Assembly (NCBI GenBank): GCA_023238725.1
Contig: CM041531.1
Span: 20,120,643 to 20,184,642, forward strand
DNA: 64,000 nt
Source: Scortum barcoo
Taxonomy: Eukaryota; Chordata; Actinopteri; Centrarchiformes; Terapontidae
Direction: 5' to 3'
The notes beneath the pieces are model-generated. The model saw only the letters and a program-made list of their open reading frames with translations. It was not told where the DNA came from and made no database searches. Position 1 is the first letter of the stretch, and every line of letters starts with the position of its first letter. A program made the position numbers and the translations under genes. Shown piece by piece: positions 24,315 through 37,100 of the stretch.

Positions 24315-26294
24315 CACAATGAATGTGTACATATCCTTCAGGTATAAACATTAAATTCTGCTCAAGGCCCTTTTCCACTGCTCTGTGTCACTGAAAAATA
24401 GCAGTTCATAACTTGGTTTCTAGCCACAGCTGGTTGCACTGAACAGAATGTATAAAAAAATTAATGTAAGAGAGATGAAAAATAATAGTGCTCTAGCACA
24501 TACAATACATGACAACACAAATGGCATCCAAACCATAATCACAGAAATCTTCTGCACAGGTGTGAAACAAGTGTAAGAAACAAATTAGTATAGTGAATAT
24601 GTGTTTCACTTATAACACATTTGCAACATCAGTGTGTCCACATCTGCATTAAAAATCACGTGTGAGCGAAGGCAGACAGAGCACGATGTACAAACTGAAG
24701 TGCATGAATCTGAGTGAATGCAAATTTTGGCCTTTGAATGCGCTTTTAAATAAAATCTCAGCGTGCATATATCTGCATGTGATCCTACGTGTGTTCCCTT
24801 CCTTCCTCTCTGCTCACAAGTGTGAATTAATGAGTGTGAGCAGGACTGCTTGGTCTGTGGTAAAGTATCTGTGTCCTGCAGCCTGGTCTGGCAAAGCTCA
24901 CCTGGACTCTGAGTCCCGCTGTCAGCTCCCATCTCCCTCCCGACACTGCCCCCAGCCCACTGAGCGGACACTCTCTAACCTTTGAAACATCCGCAGTGGG
25001 CTGGCTGATTCCCCGTGACATGCCATGCTCACTCCCTCACAGCATTAGCATAGCTGCGCAAACACCTTCCGTTTGGCTAGCTTGCATAGACAGGTAGGGG
25101 ATATTTGGTGTTTTTCAGCACTGTGGCTGATGCTGGGGTCCTTTCATGTCGCATTGTCTCTTTTTCACCCCCTGAACTGAGGCTGGTTATGTTAGTGAGG
25201 GACAAAAGACACAAGAAAGCCTTGGTTTGACAGTTACAAAGGCATACTGTACATTTTTTTTATATAAACAATAAAAACATGGCTCTATGGACGGCTGGTA
25301 TACCACTTTTAAAAACAAGCATTCATGTTCCTTAGAGGATAAAATCAAAGAAATATGTTAACTTTTGGTCATCGGTTCAAACGTGCATAACTTGGATGGA
25401 TGCCATCATCTGGTCAGAATTTCATTTTGTTCGGTACTTAAGTGCACATGAGTTTGCGTCGTCCTCGTGAGTATGTTAGACGTGTTTGTTTTGTTGAAAT
25501 AATCAGACAAGTGATCATAATGGAAAACTTTTTTTAGGTGATAAAAGTAACAGATATTTCAATAATAATAATGTCTCTCTCTAAAATTGCTCTGTGCAAT
25601 TTAGATTTAGATTTTGTAAAAAACAAAAAGATTCGTAGTTATCTGTCAGGACAGTATTGATGGTTTGGTGTCAAATATCCTCAGAGACTCATGAGTCTCA
25701 TCTCCTGCCTGTTTATCAGACACAGCTGATGATGGCAACAGGATAGAAGCAGATACTGTGTCTTATCACATCGTACATTGTATCAAAACACAGCACTGTG
25801 TTGTGTATCATCCAATCCTATCCAAGCTGTCATATTATATAAGGCTACTCTATATATCATCATACCCCCCATTCTGTCACTCAGTCAACTGCTGCAGTGT
25901 CTCGATCTTCAAGCTGACGCTGCTCCAGAATAAGAGGTGCAGGGGTGTTAAGTGGGTTAAGGACCGGGAGGATTACCTGGGCCTTTTCTGTTGCCAGGCT
26001 CTCTCACTGACTCGCTCATTCAGGGTGGCCATTTGGCAGCTGTATAGCACCGCCAGCCTGAGCTCAGGCAAGGGGAAAAAAGGCCCCTCCAAAAAAAAAG
26101 TAAAAGGGAGGGGAGATGGGATGAGTATTAGTTCCCTAACCAAGGACTTCACAAGACTACAGATTAAGAGAACACCAGTCACAGAAAACAAGCCAAAGAC
26201 TGAGAAAAGCCAAAATGATGACACAGGAGATTGCAAACTATGCAGTCATGTCAGTCACCTCCTCAAGCCCCTCCCAATCTCTGTCTCACCTTCC

Positions 26295-26314
26295 TTTTTT
26301 TTTTTTTTTTTTTT
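26295..26314. repeat. Poly(T) run
   Basis: Twenty consecutive T residues. On the gene's own strand this is poly(A), and it could mark the tail of an eroded retroposed insertion, although no body is recognisable beside it. Confidence 0.8.
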
Positions 26315-27742
26315 ACCCCCCCACTCACATAGCTGCCACGGGCCAATCGCTCAGAGGCAAAGTGAGCCATCTTAGGAGTACAATCAAAGGCAGCTTTTGA
26401 TAAGCACCCCCTGACTGGCATGCAGGGCCACCGCAAGGTCACCGAGCTCTACTCCAACCAAGGGAGAGACGCAGTGGCAACACATCAATTACTGCAGGCA
26501 ACAAAGGATAAACTATAACGACACAATAACCTGCTCTGTCTGGGCACTGAGAGGGCAGCGGAGATGCTGTTCAGATAAGGGTTTCAATCCTGAACTATAA
26601 GGAGAGAAAGAGGGAAGTGGAGGCAGGGGTGGAGGGTGCATGTTTTCTTTCTGAGCCCAGAGCAGCGTCCAGAGAGCGGGCTTGGCAGCGATCCATGTGT
26701 CCCTTGGCGTTAGTACTACAGTCACATTACATTTCCCCTCGCCACTGGATTGCTGTGTGCCCAGCCGACGCTCCCATCCAGGACATGTCGTGTCCACTTT
26801 AGACTTTAGGCTCTCTGGCTCGAACTAATCCAACAGCTAACAAACTGGAGCAGACTGCTGAGTATATAATTGTGTAAATAATTTAGGTCGTCTATGAATG
26901 AAGGAGTTACGGTACATGAGTCCGCTGAGACGGTGATGAGTATATAGGCATGCCATTTGTTGAACTGTAAACCGGAGGCTGCTGACACTGAGTGTGCTGG
27001 ACAAAGGGGAAGGCTCTTCACCTACTGGACCGCAGCTGCTCTTCATTCATGTGCTCACACATCCACGATACAGAGTCAAAACCTAGCAGTCCACGAGGCA
27101 CAGATTTCTGCATTCTGGTAACATGAATTAAACAAACAAAAAAAAACCTATTGCTTTTTATTGCTTTCTTACAACTTACTGTTTGCTGATACTAACAGCT
27201 TCACTGAGATCCACATGTGCCACATACTCCCTGTGCTGATCCTGCACCAATTAATTTCATGAATGACTAACTCGTGTTTGGTAACAAACTCCCAGTGGCT
27301 CTAGGCTTACCTCACTAGCCCCCACCCTTACCCCCCCAGAGGAGTGGCACTGCCAGGAATAGTCACAGCATAATGGAGTCAAAAGCCTTGTGCCTATAAT
27401 GCGCAAAAGGGGAAAATAATTACAGATCCAAGGCTTAAGATTAAAGCAAGTAAGCCAGTTTCTGCTCCAAAACCAGAGCATTTACACTTTTGTGGGTTAC
27501 ATTACTCGTGTTTATTCAAGGAAAGAAAAAGTCAAATGTGGATGCTTTCACTTGAATGCATTTAGATGACACTGTTGTTGGAGAGTAGACTCAGTGCAGC
27601 GTCTCTGCGTGGCAGAAAGTCACACAAGCTGCGCCATTACCACGACGCATGTGCCAGAAATGAGCCTATAAGCTCGCTGAACCTCTCTTTGAATCTGGAC
27701 CCTGTGTTGCTGAGGAGGCACCGAAGGAGGGAACATTTTGGA

Positions 27743-27800
27743 CAACATTTTAGACAGCGTGGCTCTATAGACAGCTGGGGCCATGTTGTCTAAAATGTTG
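27743..27800. repeat. Inverted repeat with 20-bp arms
   Basis: Arms at 27743-27762 (CAACATTTTAGACAGCGTGG) and 27781-27800 are reverse complements at 17 of 20 positions and enclose an 18-nt loop. The arms do not extend further. It may be a relic of a small inverted-repeat element or an RNA hairpin in the pre-mRNA. Confidence 0.65.
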
Positions 27801-28546
27801 ATTAGTTTTGGCATGTGTAGAGATAGATTGCCTGCCATCTTTTCATTATTTCTCTAGAACCAGCCGGAGAGAGGGCATGGAGATGGACTTGAGCAGGCAA
27901 GACGTAATTAAACTTCCACAGGCGGGTCATGTGTTGTTAAACGCTTTGCCACCATTTCTCATTACTTAACAGTGTAGTCTAAATGATACGCTGTCACTGG
28001 GCAATTAATTGGTATTTGGTGAGGGCAGTATGGCAGCATTGTCTCCTACATGTGTCATAGGCTCTGTGGGACATTATCTGACCCTGATTAAGAACATAAC
28101 ATGAGTTAAGTACATAACAACTCTGGGTTATCGCACAAGTCTTAAGCATTCATACAGTATGTCATTTCACAGCTTTCTGACCCCTTTGACCTTTAAATAC
28201 ATATTTTGCGCAACAGTGAGTTTTCTTAATTTGGGTTTGCCCCACATTTAATTCATTCATTCATGATGTGAATTAAGGGGAAAGTCCTGCATAAACCATG
28301 AAGCAGAATTTTAAGTAAGGTGACAACATAACACTTCATGCTCACAACGAGCTAATATCAGAAGCCAGAATGGCATTATCCAAATTCTGTTGCTTCACAA
28401 ATCAAAATTCAAACCTAGGCCAACTTCTTAAGGTGCTAAAGGACAGCGTTATTAATATTAAAACAGAGCAGACTTAAGCCCCACAGAAAGATGCGTGTGT
28501 GTGACCTTTGAGTTTGTGATTCTGCTGCAGCACCAGCTCTTCTTAC

Positions 28547-28787
28547 CTCCAAAATAGGAGCCATCTGAAAGCTTGGTCTCTTTATTGCCTTTGGTTAGTA
28601 CGCTGACAACCCCATGCTGTATGAAGTACATTTTTTTGCCGATGGTGCCCTCCCTGATGATATAATCCCCAGGCTGGAACACCTCAAACCTCAGCTTGGT
28701 GAGCATGGAGGTGACAAAGTTGGGGTCGGCGTTGGCAAACAGAGGCATGGACGCCACCAGCTTTCGACAGTTAAAGTTGATGATTTC
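28547..28787 (-). CDS. hcn4: HCN4-type channel, exon 6: end of C-linker and first half of the CNBD
   Basis: The exon is 241 nt (80 codons plus one base), the expected HCN exon 6 length, with acceptor CTCACACAG and donor GTAAGA. It opens with EIINFNCRKLVASMPLF, the end of the C-linker leading into the A helix, then runs through DPNFVTSMLTKLRFEVFQPG and the first beta-roll strands of the cyclic-nucleotide-binding domain (DYIIREGTIGKKMYFIQHG, then VSVLTKGNKETKLSDGSYFG). The last base joins exon 7 to make Gly-Glu, the ligand-contacting Glu. The C-linker couples cAMP binding on the cytoplasmic side to the pore gate. The sequence is almost invariant with vertebrate HCN4 as I know it. Confidence 0.97.
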
Positions 28788-29067
28788 CTGTGTGAGCACA
28801 CAGAGAAAGCAGTTAGCAAGAACAGCGGGAAAAAAAGAAAAAGCTGGTCACTCTATAAAATGCATTGACCTGTCACAACTTCAGACAAGTAGGATATTAA
28901 AGTAACAACAGGAAAAATGTCAGCCGTGCAGACATTTGTTCCTTCTCTCAGTTTTGCTCTTGTTTGGATTTGGCCTCAAGAAAAAAAAAACTGAACTGAG
29001 GGAAATGTCAAACAGTACACAAAAGCTTTTGATTGCATCACAGCCACATGAGGAACTCTGGTCCCAC
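28788..29067 (-). other. hcn4: hcn4 intron 5
   Basis: Only 280 bp, the shortest intron in the window; the donor GTGGGA is weaker than the others and the acceptor is CTCACACAG. It holds nothing besides short A-rich runs. Confidence 0.92.
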
Positions 29068-29214
29068 CTCTCGCAGCGGTTCGTTCAGCTCTCCCAGGAT
29101 GCTCTCCTCGTCAAACATCTTGCCCTGGTAACGGTGCTCGTAGTAGTCGTGGATCCTCTGCCTCATATCTGCGGGCAGCTTGTGGAAGGACATGTACTGC
29201 TCCACCTGTTTGTA
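29068..29214 (-). CDS. hcn4: HCN4-type channel, exon 5: C-linker helices
   Basis: The exon is 147 nt (49 whole codons, phase 0 at both ends), with acceptor CCCCGCAG and donor GTGGGA. It encodes YKQVEQYMSFHKLPADMRQR, then IHDYYEHRYQGKMFDEESIL and GELNEPLRE. This is the A'-D' helical C-linker just after S6, which forms the tetramerisation ring between pore and CNBD. Length and sequence match HCN family expectations; the ADM in place of the mammalian PDT/PDM-type turn is a minor difference recalled from memory. Confidence 0.97.
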
Positions 29215-32200
29215 CTGCGGGGACACAGAGACATGCAACAATCGGGTTACTCAGAGGCCATAGTGCTGTAGCACAAATACACAGCCACAGGGAACAGCTG
29301 GCACTGAGGTCAGACACACAAGGAAATGGAGATGGATGCATACAGGCCATCCAAGCTTGTGCAGGTTGCTCCAAACAAGATGGCACTTTTCTAATCTTTG
29401 ATCAACCCTCTTACAGTTTGTCTTTCTCAAAAGACAGGCAGAAACAGAAAACTCCAAATTTGTTGTAATCACATTGAATATTCCTCTAACTAAAGTTCCA
29501 CTCCTCTAAAGATACTGGAGAATAGAGAGAGGTGCAATCATTGTCGAGAAGTGGTTAGTCATGCTGGCAATTCGCTGGAGCTTGTAAAGGATTCACCACT
29601 GTTGCTGATCTGGACCTGCAGTGCCTCTGAAACATTCTCAGAGTAAAATAAATGTGTCACTTCAACATCCAGTTGGAGTTGTCACTTCTGCCTGCTCCAT
29701 TGTGAGTTTCTTTATCAAATCAAGTTTAGCAACAACTGATCACAGGTATGACAAGCATTTCCTCAGCAAAATATCAGGTGGAATTGACTTTCATCCACAG
29801 CACTAAAATAATTTGCATCCACATACAGTATCTAATGACAAATCAATATCTCTGGAACTGCTACTGGCTGCAGGACACTACAATAGGAGTGCATTGCAGT
29901 GAATTTGGAATGAATTTGGAAGGTACAGAATGAGAAAGTGTGAGAAAGAAGCAATGTGATGATGTGAGAGTGTGCGAGGAAAGGTGTGATGAGATTACAA
30001 ATTCAAATCTTGCCTTTAAAGCAGTGACAGGAGAGAAAAGAAGGCAACCACAGATGAAAGTGTGTGAATACGTGCATTTATGCATTTATGTGTGTGGATT
30101 ATATTATCTTATGTGTCTATGTGCATGTGATAGGTTCAGCCTCATAAATTACAATCAAACAATACTTACAAACAATACTAGGAAATGACTAATAAACAAT
30201 GTGTACTGTAGGTGTTATACAATTACAGCACATTTGAGCTAAAAAGTATCTAAAAATGAAAAGCCTCTAAAATAGTACATAATACAACTAAAGACTAAAA
30301 ACAACTGAAAAAATTACGTTATAAAAAGCTGTATGATAGCCATGCTGCAATCTCTTTGATGTATCCTGCTGATAATGCCTATTTATACTTTATATGTGAG
30401 TGTAGTGTTGCAATTAGTAACAAACAAAGCCCTGTGGCTCACGTACACCAAATCACTTAACGGTGTGTTTACCGTATGTTTCACAGGGCAGAATGTATGT
30501 CTGTATCCTCAAGTTTTTATGTTGTTTGTTCAAGAGTAAAAGCATTAAGATCTGTTACATGGGCTTTCATTGATTCTTCAGTATAGGAGGCAGAGATGCA
30601 GATCAAAGAGGCTGAGAGCACCTCGGGAATAATAACAGGTAGAATCCTTGACCCTCGGTGAAAGAAAAAAAAAGAAATTAACCATTCATAGGGATGCGCT
30701 GGAGGTGCTCTTTGATCACTATTTCTACACTGCCATCAGCCTTGCCACTCAATGACATGCCTGACCTCAGATGTCTCCCACTTTGTTATCCTGCTCTAAT
30801 ACACTAGTCACCACTAATCTTGGAGGAGATCATCAAAAGGCCGATCTTTTGGAAATATAGCACAGTAAATAAGGATAGCTGTCTCATGCAAGTCAGATTG
30901 TTTTTTGTGAAAGCAGAGAAGCTGTCAGGCCTCCTGAAAATCAGGAGATGTGAGTGGAGTTGGAAGGAAACACACACTAGGGTTAGAATCTACTTAACCA
31001 CTTGGGGATTGGATCAGATCAGATGCAAGGCTCTGAAGTTAACATTTTCTGTCCTTGCACTGACACTCAGTTATTGTTTGTAATCCTCCTGTATGCGGGC
31101 TCCTCTATCTCCCTTTACAATGCTTATTTATACAGTGTGCTCTTTTTTTCCTCCAGGACTCCCCTTTAAGCCAAATTTATATGGATTTTAGCCTGTGGTG
31201 TTTGACCACAGCCTTTAGAGTCCCTCACAGGCAAAGAAAACAGAACTCAGTGTGTGAATATCGATGATGCAGCTCCCTTGACTGTGACCACTTAGCTACA
31301 AACTGTTGGATGCCACAGCTTGAATCGTGATTTTTAATGCACAAACCAAGTAATAACAAGGACGTAGAGCTGCAAGTGTAAAGGTATGTTGTGCATATGA
31401 AAACATGTGCACACAGAGTCTAGAACAAGTAATGCTGTAGTTGATGCAGATTTGTTTAACCATTACACATTATGTTCAACACTAACAAATTCCTTATCTG
31501 ATCTACTTAAAATATCAGTTCACCTTATAGGAATATTAAGTGAAATATCTGACATTTTTTTTGTGTTAGTGCTGAGTAGAGTGACCTGGAAAATTAAATA
31601 CTTGCAGAGGCAAGAATAAGATGTGGAAAGAAGCTTTCACATATCCGGTCTCTGTGCATCTGTGGGGAGATGGATGAGCTCTGTCATGGAGTAAGGGTTT
31701 GAGTCTTTATCCCCCACAATCCCTTTGGCATAAAATTGCGCATTTACTGATCTGATGATGAAAAAGAACCCTTTCACAGAGAGGACCTTTTGCTCCTCTA
31801 CTCCAAAGGATGGAAAGCTCCAGAAAACAATCACGGCCATCTCCAGCTGTAGTCCCGCTGCCTGCCGAGTATCGCAGCAGAGATGGCTTGTCTGCGCGTG
31901 ATGCCAGGGTGAAGATGACACGTGTAACCCACATTCTGCATCTTGTCTAATGTCTTTATGTCTCCTGCATTTGACATGCCACAGCATGTCGCTCTGCCTC
32001 AAAGGCGTGGATTATCATCTCCTTCAGAATTTTTCCCAACCCCCCTTTTTTCTTTTTTTTTTACATTCATAAAAAAGAGAGGGAAAAAAAACACTGTCAA
32101 CATGTAATACAACCATTTATCCTCAGCTTTGCGGCATTTTACAGTTTGATTCTCCCAGCATGAAAGGGCATTAGTCAAGTGAACAAATGCAAGATAATGT

Positions 32201-32429
32201 CCTGTTGCTTTTATATTGTGATGAGTAGAACTGTACTACACAGAGTAGCTTGCTGTCTCACTCAAAGGCATTTCATATTTGCTAATCACTGCTGAGTCTC
32301 AGAGGAGGAGCTGACAGGGATGTAAAGACACCGACCACGGGGGGACGCTGTTCTCCTGACGCTGTGATGGGCCGATAACACTCCACTTTCATTTTCTCTA
32401 GCATAAACAAAGATGATATAATGTATTAA

Positions 32430-32645
32430 TCAGTGAGCTTTCTGGGTGCTGGTAGGTGTATTTTGTTACCTTTGGACAAAGTCAGAATGGCTGTTTCAAG
32501 TCTGTGCTATGCTAAGCTAATGTGTTAATGGTTTTCTATTTGACGGACAGATGTGAGAGTGATATCAATCTTCTCATCTCTCTCTCTCTTGGCAAGACAG
32601 CAAATAAGTCGACGTTTGACACACTTTCATCCCGATTTGGTGGTT
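32430..32645. repeat. Fish interspersed repeat (unclassified)
   Basis: Contains, in order, TTACCTTTGGACAAAGTCAG, GGCTGTTTCAAG, GCTATGCTAAGCTAA, ACGGACAGATGTGAGAGTG and ATCAATCTTCTCATCTCTCT. I recognise this succession as a common percomorph repeat family. Ends are approximate. Confidence 0.6.
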
Positions 32646-33769
32646 TTAGCACTGCAGTGTTTGGTTGTTGATGTCGATTTTGAATGCTGATTTTGAATTT
32701 TTCTGACGTCTTCATTATCTAGCATTGCAAAGGTCAATTATACAATGAATACTGCATTGTTGCACATTTGTTTGTTCTTTAAATGACACAACCATCTGAG
32801 TAAAAAAGTTGTCCTCTCTTTCTCCATACCATTGGACTGTTAATCTGGGTAGGTTAGTACATAAGGTGTCAAGAGTGCCTCTTTTTATACTGTAAGTACC
32901 TTACTGTAACTTATTGTCTTCTAAGTACATTACAGCAGAGAGGTTTTTCAGTTTTTGCGTGTGGGTGAGCCTATTAGCTTCCAGCCTTGGCAATGTTACA
33001 GAAGCAGCACACTCTGCCCACTGAGCTATACAGAACTGCATCTTCATGCTATTTCATTTCACAAATCTTTTCCCTTTCTTTCTTAGTTTTGATCTCTCTT
33101 CACATGGCCATTCTTTGGTCTGTTTCCCATTCGCACTTTATTTTCCTTCTGTCCCTCTACTATATTATTGAGCTTTTCATTTTTCCCCTCCAAGTCCCTT
33201 CTCTCTCATGCAGTTCTCCAAGCAGATGCAAATTTTTGACCAAATAAAACATGAATTATTCATTTCCCGTAAGAGTTGTCAGCCACTTAATTATACTTTA
33301 TAAACATTTATTTTTCCCCACTGTTCTCTGTCTCCTTCTCACCAACCTTGTGTGACCTGGTCAAAGGGTATGGGTCATACAATGAGGCCAACTGAAGTCT
33401 TAAATATTTGTGACCACAAATGGAAGCATGAAAAACGGGCAGCAGATAAATTAACAAAACACATTATAGAGGATGCTCCACTTGCTCTGTATGTGTTGAG
33501 GACAGCTCATTCATGTGTGAAATGGTCATAACAACACTGAATTCATGTCTGTCAGTGGCACTCGTGGGCAGCCATTTATATACTGTAGTAAGCATTATGG
33601 TATGGTGAGACAGGTGGTCTCATGAAATCGCAGCTATTACCCATCTTCTATCTAATTGTTCCACTATCCATGAATAAGTCATACTACCTGCAGAAGCACC
33701 GATTACATGATCTAGTTTTGTGAAACCACACAGCATGGCTCTACGGAGAATAATGTTGTTTTGTCTGTC

Positions 33770-34150
33770 TGCCACTTTGATCCAGATTGAAATGTCTCAA
33801 CAATTATTGGATGGATTGCCATGAATGGTGCCCAAAGGATGAAACCTAATAACTTTGGCGATCCCTTGACTTTTCCCCTATCTCTTTATGACCAAGTGTC
33901 CGTAAAAAACTAATGATATTCCTATCACCCTAATTGGCAAATGTTAGCTTTCTGACACGCTAAAGTAAGAAAGCTAACATGGTAAACTGCTAAAATGGTC
34001 ACTGTGGTGCATCCAAGCACAGAGAAAGGAAATTCCCTTGCTCTTCACAACCACCATATTGCTACTTTATATCCAGTAAAATGCTGTACGTCTGTCGGAA
34101 TCAAGATCTTTAAATGAATGCTGCAAGTGCTACAGAAAGCATCCATTTTC
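33770..34150. repeat. Fish interspersed repeat with internal inverted repeat
   Basis: Contains CAACAATTATTGGATGGATT, GGCGATCCCTTGACTTTTCC and a TGTTAGC/GCTAACA block, all typical, from memory, of an abundant teleost repeat. Inside, 33941-33953 and 33968-33980 are perfect 13-bp reverse complements around a 14-nt spacer. Confidence 0.6.
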
Positions 34151-37100
34151 TGTGACATTAAATATACAGTTTATTGACATTAGTTGCACCTCTGAATTGG
34201 GTTTGGGCTGCACACGCAAAGAGCTTCATAGAGTGCCTCTGGGGCATGTCAGCAGTCCTTGACTCAGTAGTGAATGTTGTGCGGCAGAGAGAGAGGAAAA
34301 GGGAGTGTAACAGGGTTTAGATTAATGCCATCAGTCAGGTCCCGACTAATGAGAACGGCTCTTACTGTAAGGCAGAATCAGACTTAAGCTGTTCGACTTG
34401 TTGACAGCTGTGTCCTTGGGTTGATTGTATGGGGAAATCATGGCCTAAAAATTACACAAGGTGCCACAAAGCTACTGCTATTGTTGGAGGAAACTTACAT
34501 CTATTTCCTACAAGGGTTTTTTTAAGGCCTTCAAAATCAATCAACAGAGATTATCGGAGAAATATTTAGCCTAAATAAGGAAAACACTTAAACTGCACAT
34601 TTTACTTGTTCCCTGACAACATTAATCCATCTCTCTCCCTCTTGGAAAGAAAGGGACAACTCTGTAAGTATAAATATAGTCATCCTCTGATGATTATTTA
34701 CTGTATTTCCAAAGGTCTTGATTGGGGGATTGAAGTGGGGGAACAAAAGATCTCTAGAGCCTCTTCGCCCACAAATAATTAGCTTTGGGCCTCTTATTAA
34801 CTTTTCCCCAAAGAGCCATGTTTAATTGCCAAGTGTTAATTAGAGATTTGGAGGGGAGGGGCTGCAGCACCCCATTGCCATTTCCTTCCAAATCCATTTG
34901 GGACTGGCATGCCACAACATGCTACTCATGTACAAGTCCCTCCTGGGCATCCCTGATTTCATCACCACACCACCAAAAACAAACAGAACATCACTCTGTC
35001 ATAATATTGATAATAAACAGTTGAAAACCTGAATGGAGAAATGTTCAAAAGGATGAGAGATATTCTATAAAGTACCAGTAATCACAATTCACCTACACAT
35101 GAATGAGATTATCTCTTTTGTTTGGTGTCCTCATCCCCATCTCTCTTTACTGTATACATTTCCACTGTAGAGGCCATAGTGAGAGATAAGCAGCAGCTTA
35201 CAGAGAGCTGGAGTGGCAGGCATACCCTGTATGCACAGTCACATGTGCAGCCATCTTATGCCCCCAATCTGGAGAGATGTAATTCTCTTTGTGTGATAAT
35301 GGTTCTCAACATGCCTGAGACAAGAGGGAGGAATCCTTGAGGGAATTTGGCAGATGCTTAACCCATTCCTGCTCACAGTGTTTTAGACTGTGTGCAGCAG
35401 AACTGCTCTCTGGGCAATAAAGGGGTTCAATAAGAGACCCCAAAGGATAATTGAATAATATTATGACTAATACCACAGGAGTCCACATGACAGGAAAAAA
35501 CTACAGTACTGAACTATTCTGCACTACACTGTAATTCAGTGGTATAAGATTGTACTGCTGCTTTTTCTGTTTATTATCAAATTTACAATTTGCTATGATA
35601 GTACTGTAAATTTGAAAAAAAAAGACAAAGTGAACATTTCATTTCAAAATATAGGGACATTTTTCACTCTTTTCTCATTTTATAGATTCACAATTGATCT
35701 TTTCATTTGAAAAATAATCAACCGAACAATCAACAATGGCTATTGTCCAATAGAACTGGTCCATATGGAGGTATCCATATCGGTCCCATTTGATAACTGG
35801 GACCACAGAGTTCTAACAACGATACTACTTTGTGTATCTTTAATTTACCAAAAATCCCATGAAAAGATCACTGAGCAACGAGTACACTGCACCTCAAACA
35901 CAAGAGTCGAAAAGTAGTAGAGTAGAAAAAGGTTGTGCTCAGGAAAAGCTTACACCATATCCAGTTTCATCCTGTCTCTTTTCCATTCAGATCTGATACA
36001 GGCCTGACCTAATCCAAGCAGTCAGATACATCTGCGCCAAATTGAGTTGCAAACAGGTAGAAAATGCACACTTTTTATTCTGCAGCCACAGGCTGTTTAC
36101 ACACAGCAAAAGACCGACATCAGGCATATATTTTTAGCAGAGTGAAAATGAATCTAATAAAGCTATTTTTCATCTCAGTGGGGGCCACACTTCAACCCCT
36201 AGTATTTAGTGTGATTGTTGGGCTCTCTACTTTGTGTAACAGTTAACAGGCTGCCTGATTCCTATTTAAGTCTGCTTGCTAGCTTCTGACAGCCTAGGCA
36301 TTTATCACATGGTGCCACATTGTAATAGAATTCTATTCAGAAAAGATTATACTCGGCCTTTCTGATGATAATTTTTTTCCCCCCTTCCTTCCTATTTCAC
36401 GTCCGTACACTTCTAAGATTTCCTTCATGGACTGATTTTCTTCATCGTAGCGCCCCAGAGGAGTTTCACTGATTTGTTTCCCATCTGGATTAAACTGTTA
36501 CTCGGACCATCACCTCTGCATGCCAGCTGGACAGACGGCCTCTCGTCTTGGTCGTACAGCCACGTGTATGCGAGCTCCACATTCAATTTTTTACAGCTCA
36601 TCTACAGTGGATGAATGCAGAGCCTATGTCACATTAAAACCAGCGTGAAGCAGTAAAATGTGGTGCTGCTCGGCTCAACGTTGATCCGCTCTCTGACTCC
36701 TATCACTAACTAAACAGTAGTAGTATCCACCCTCCACCCCGCTGTGACAGTAGAAGGTAGGGATTTGTGTTGTTGCTCATTGGGTGTTTATCTACTATCT
36801 AGGTCAGGTCAAACGCCATACACAATGCAACTATCATACATTTGCTCACGCTCATGTTAGCTAATGTTCATTTGAATTTAAACTCCAATCCATATTCTGT
36901 AATAACCGTTGTGATAACTAAAACTCTCAAACCACATACCAGATATTTAGGGAGCTGCATACCGTCTACATTGCAGATGAGCAAGTCACAATTCATGCTA
37001 CTTCACAGGCTGTATGCAAATGATGCAGTTTTGTAGTCTTGCTGACAGCATCTTTGGAATACCAAAATGGGCATATTTGGCTTCCAAACACAAAGGCTCC

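Larger units (their letters stand above)
19294..28546 (-). other. hcn4: hcn4 intron 6
   Basis: This 9253-bp intron has donor GTAAGA and acceptor TTGCAG. It contains a GT microsatellite (21739-21774), an interspersed repeat (about 22760-23110), a two-copy 21-bp repeat (24273-24314), a run of 20 T (26295-26314), and two hairpin-forming inverted repeats (20844-20877 and 27743-27800). No internal exon or RNA gene is supported; the longest frame, at 25758-26375, has no recognisable domain. Confidence 0.88.

Noticed and set aside
25758..26375. A 205-codon plus-strand frame in intron 6
   Set aside because: No recognisable domain; it runs through a poly(T) tract giving polyphenylalanine, has no splice or start context, and lies antisense within an intron.
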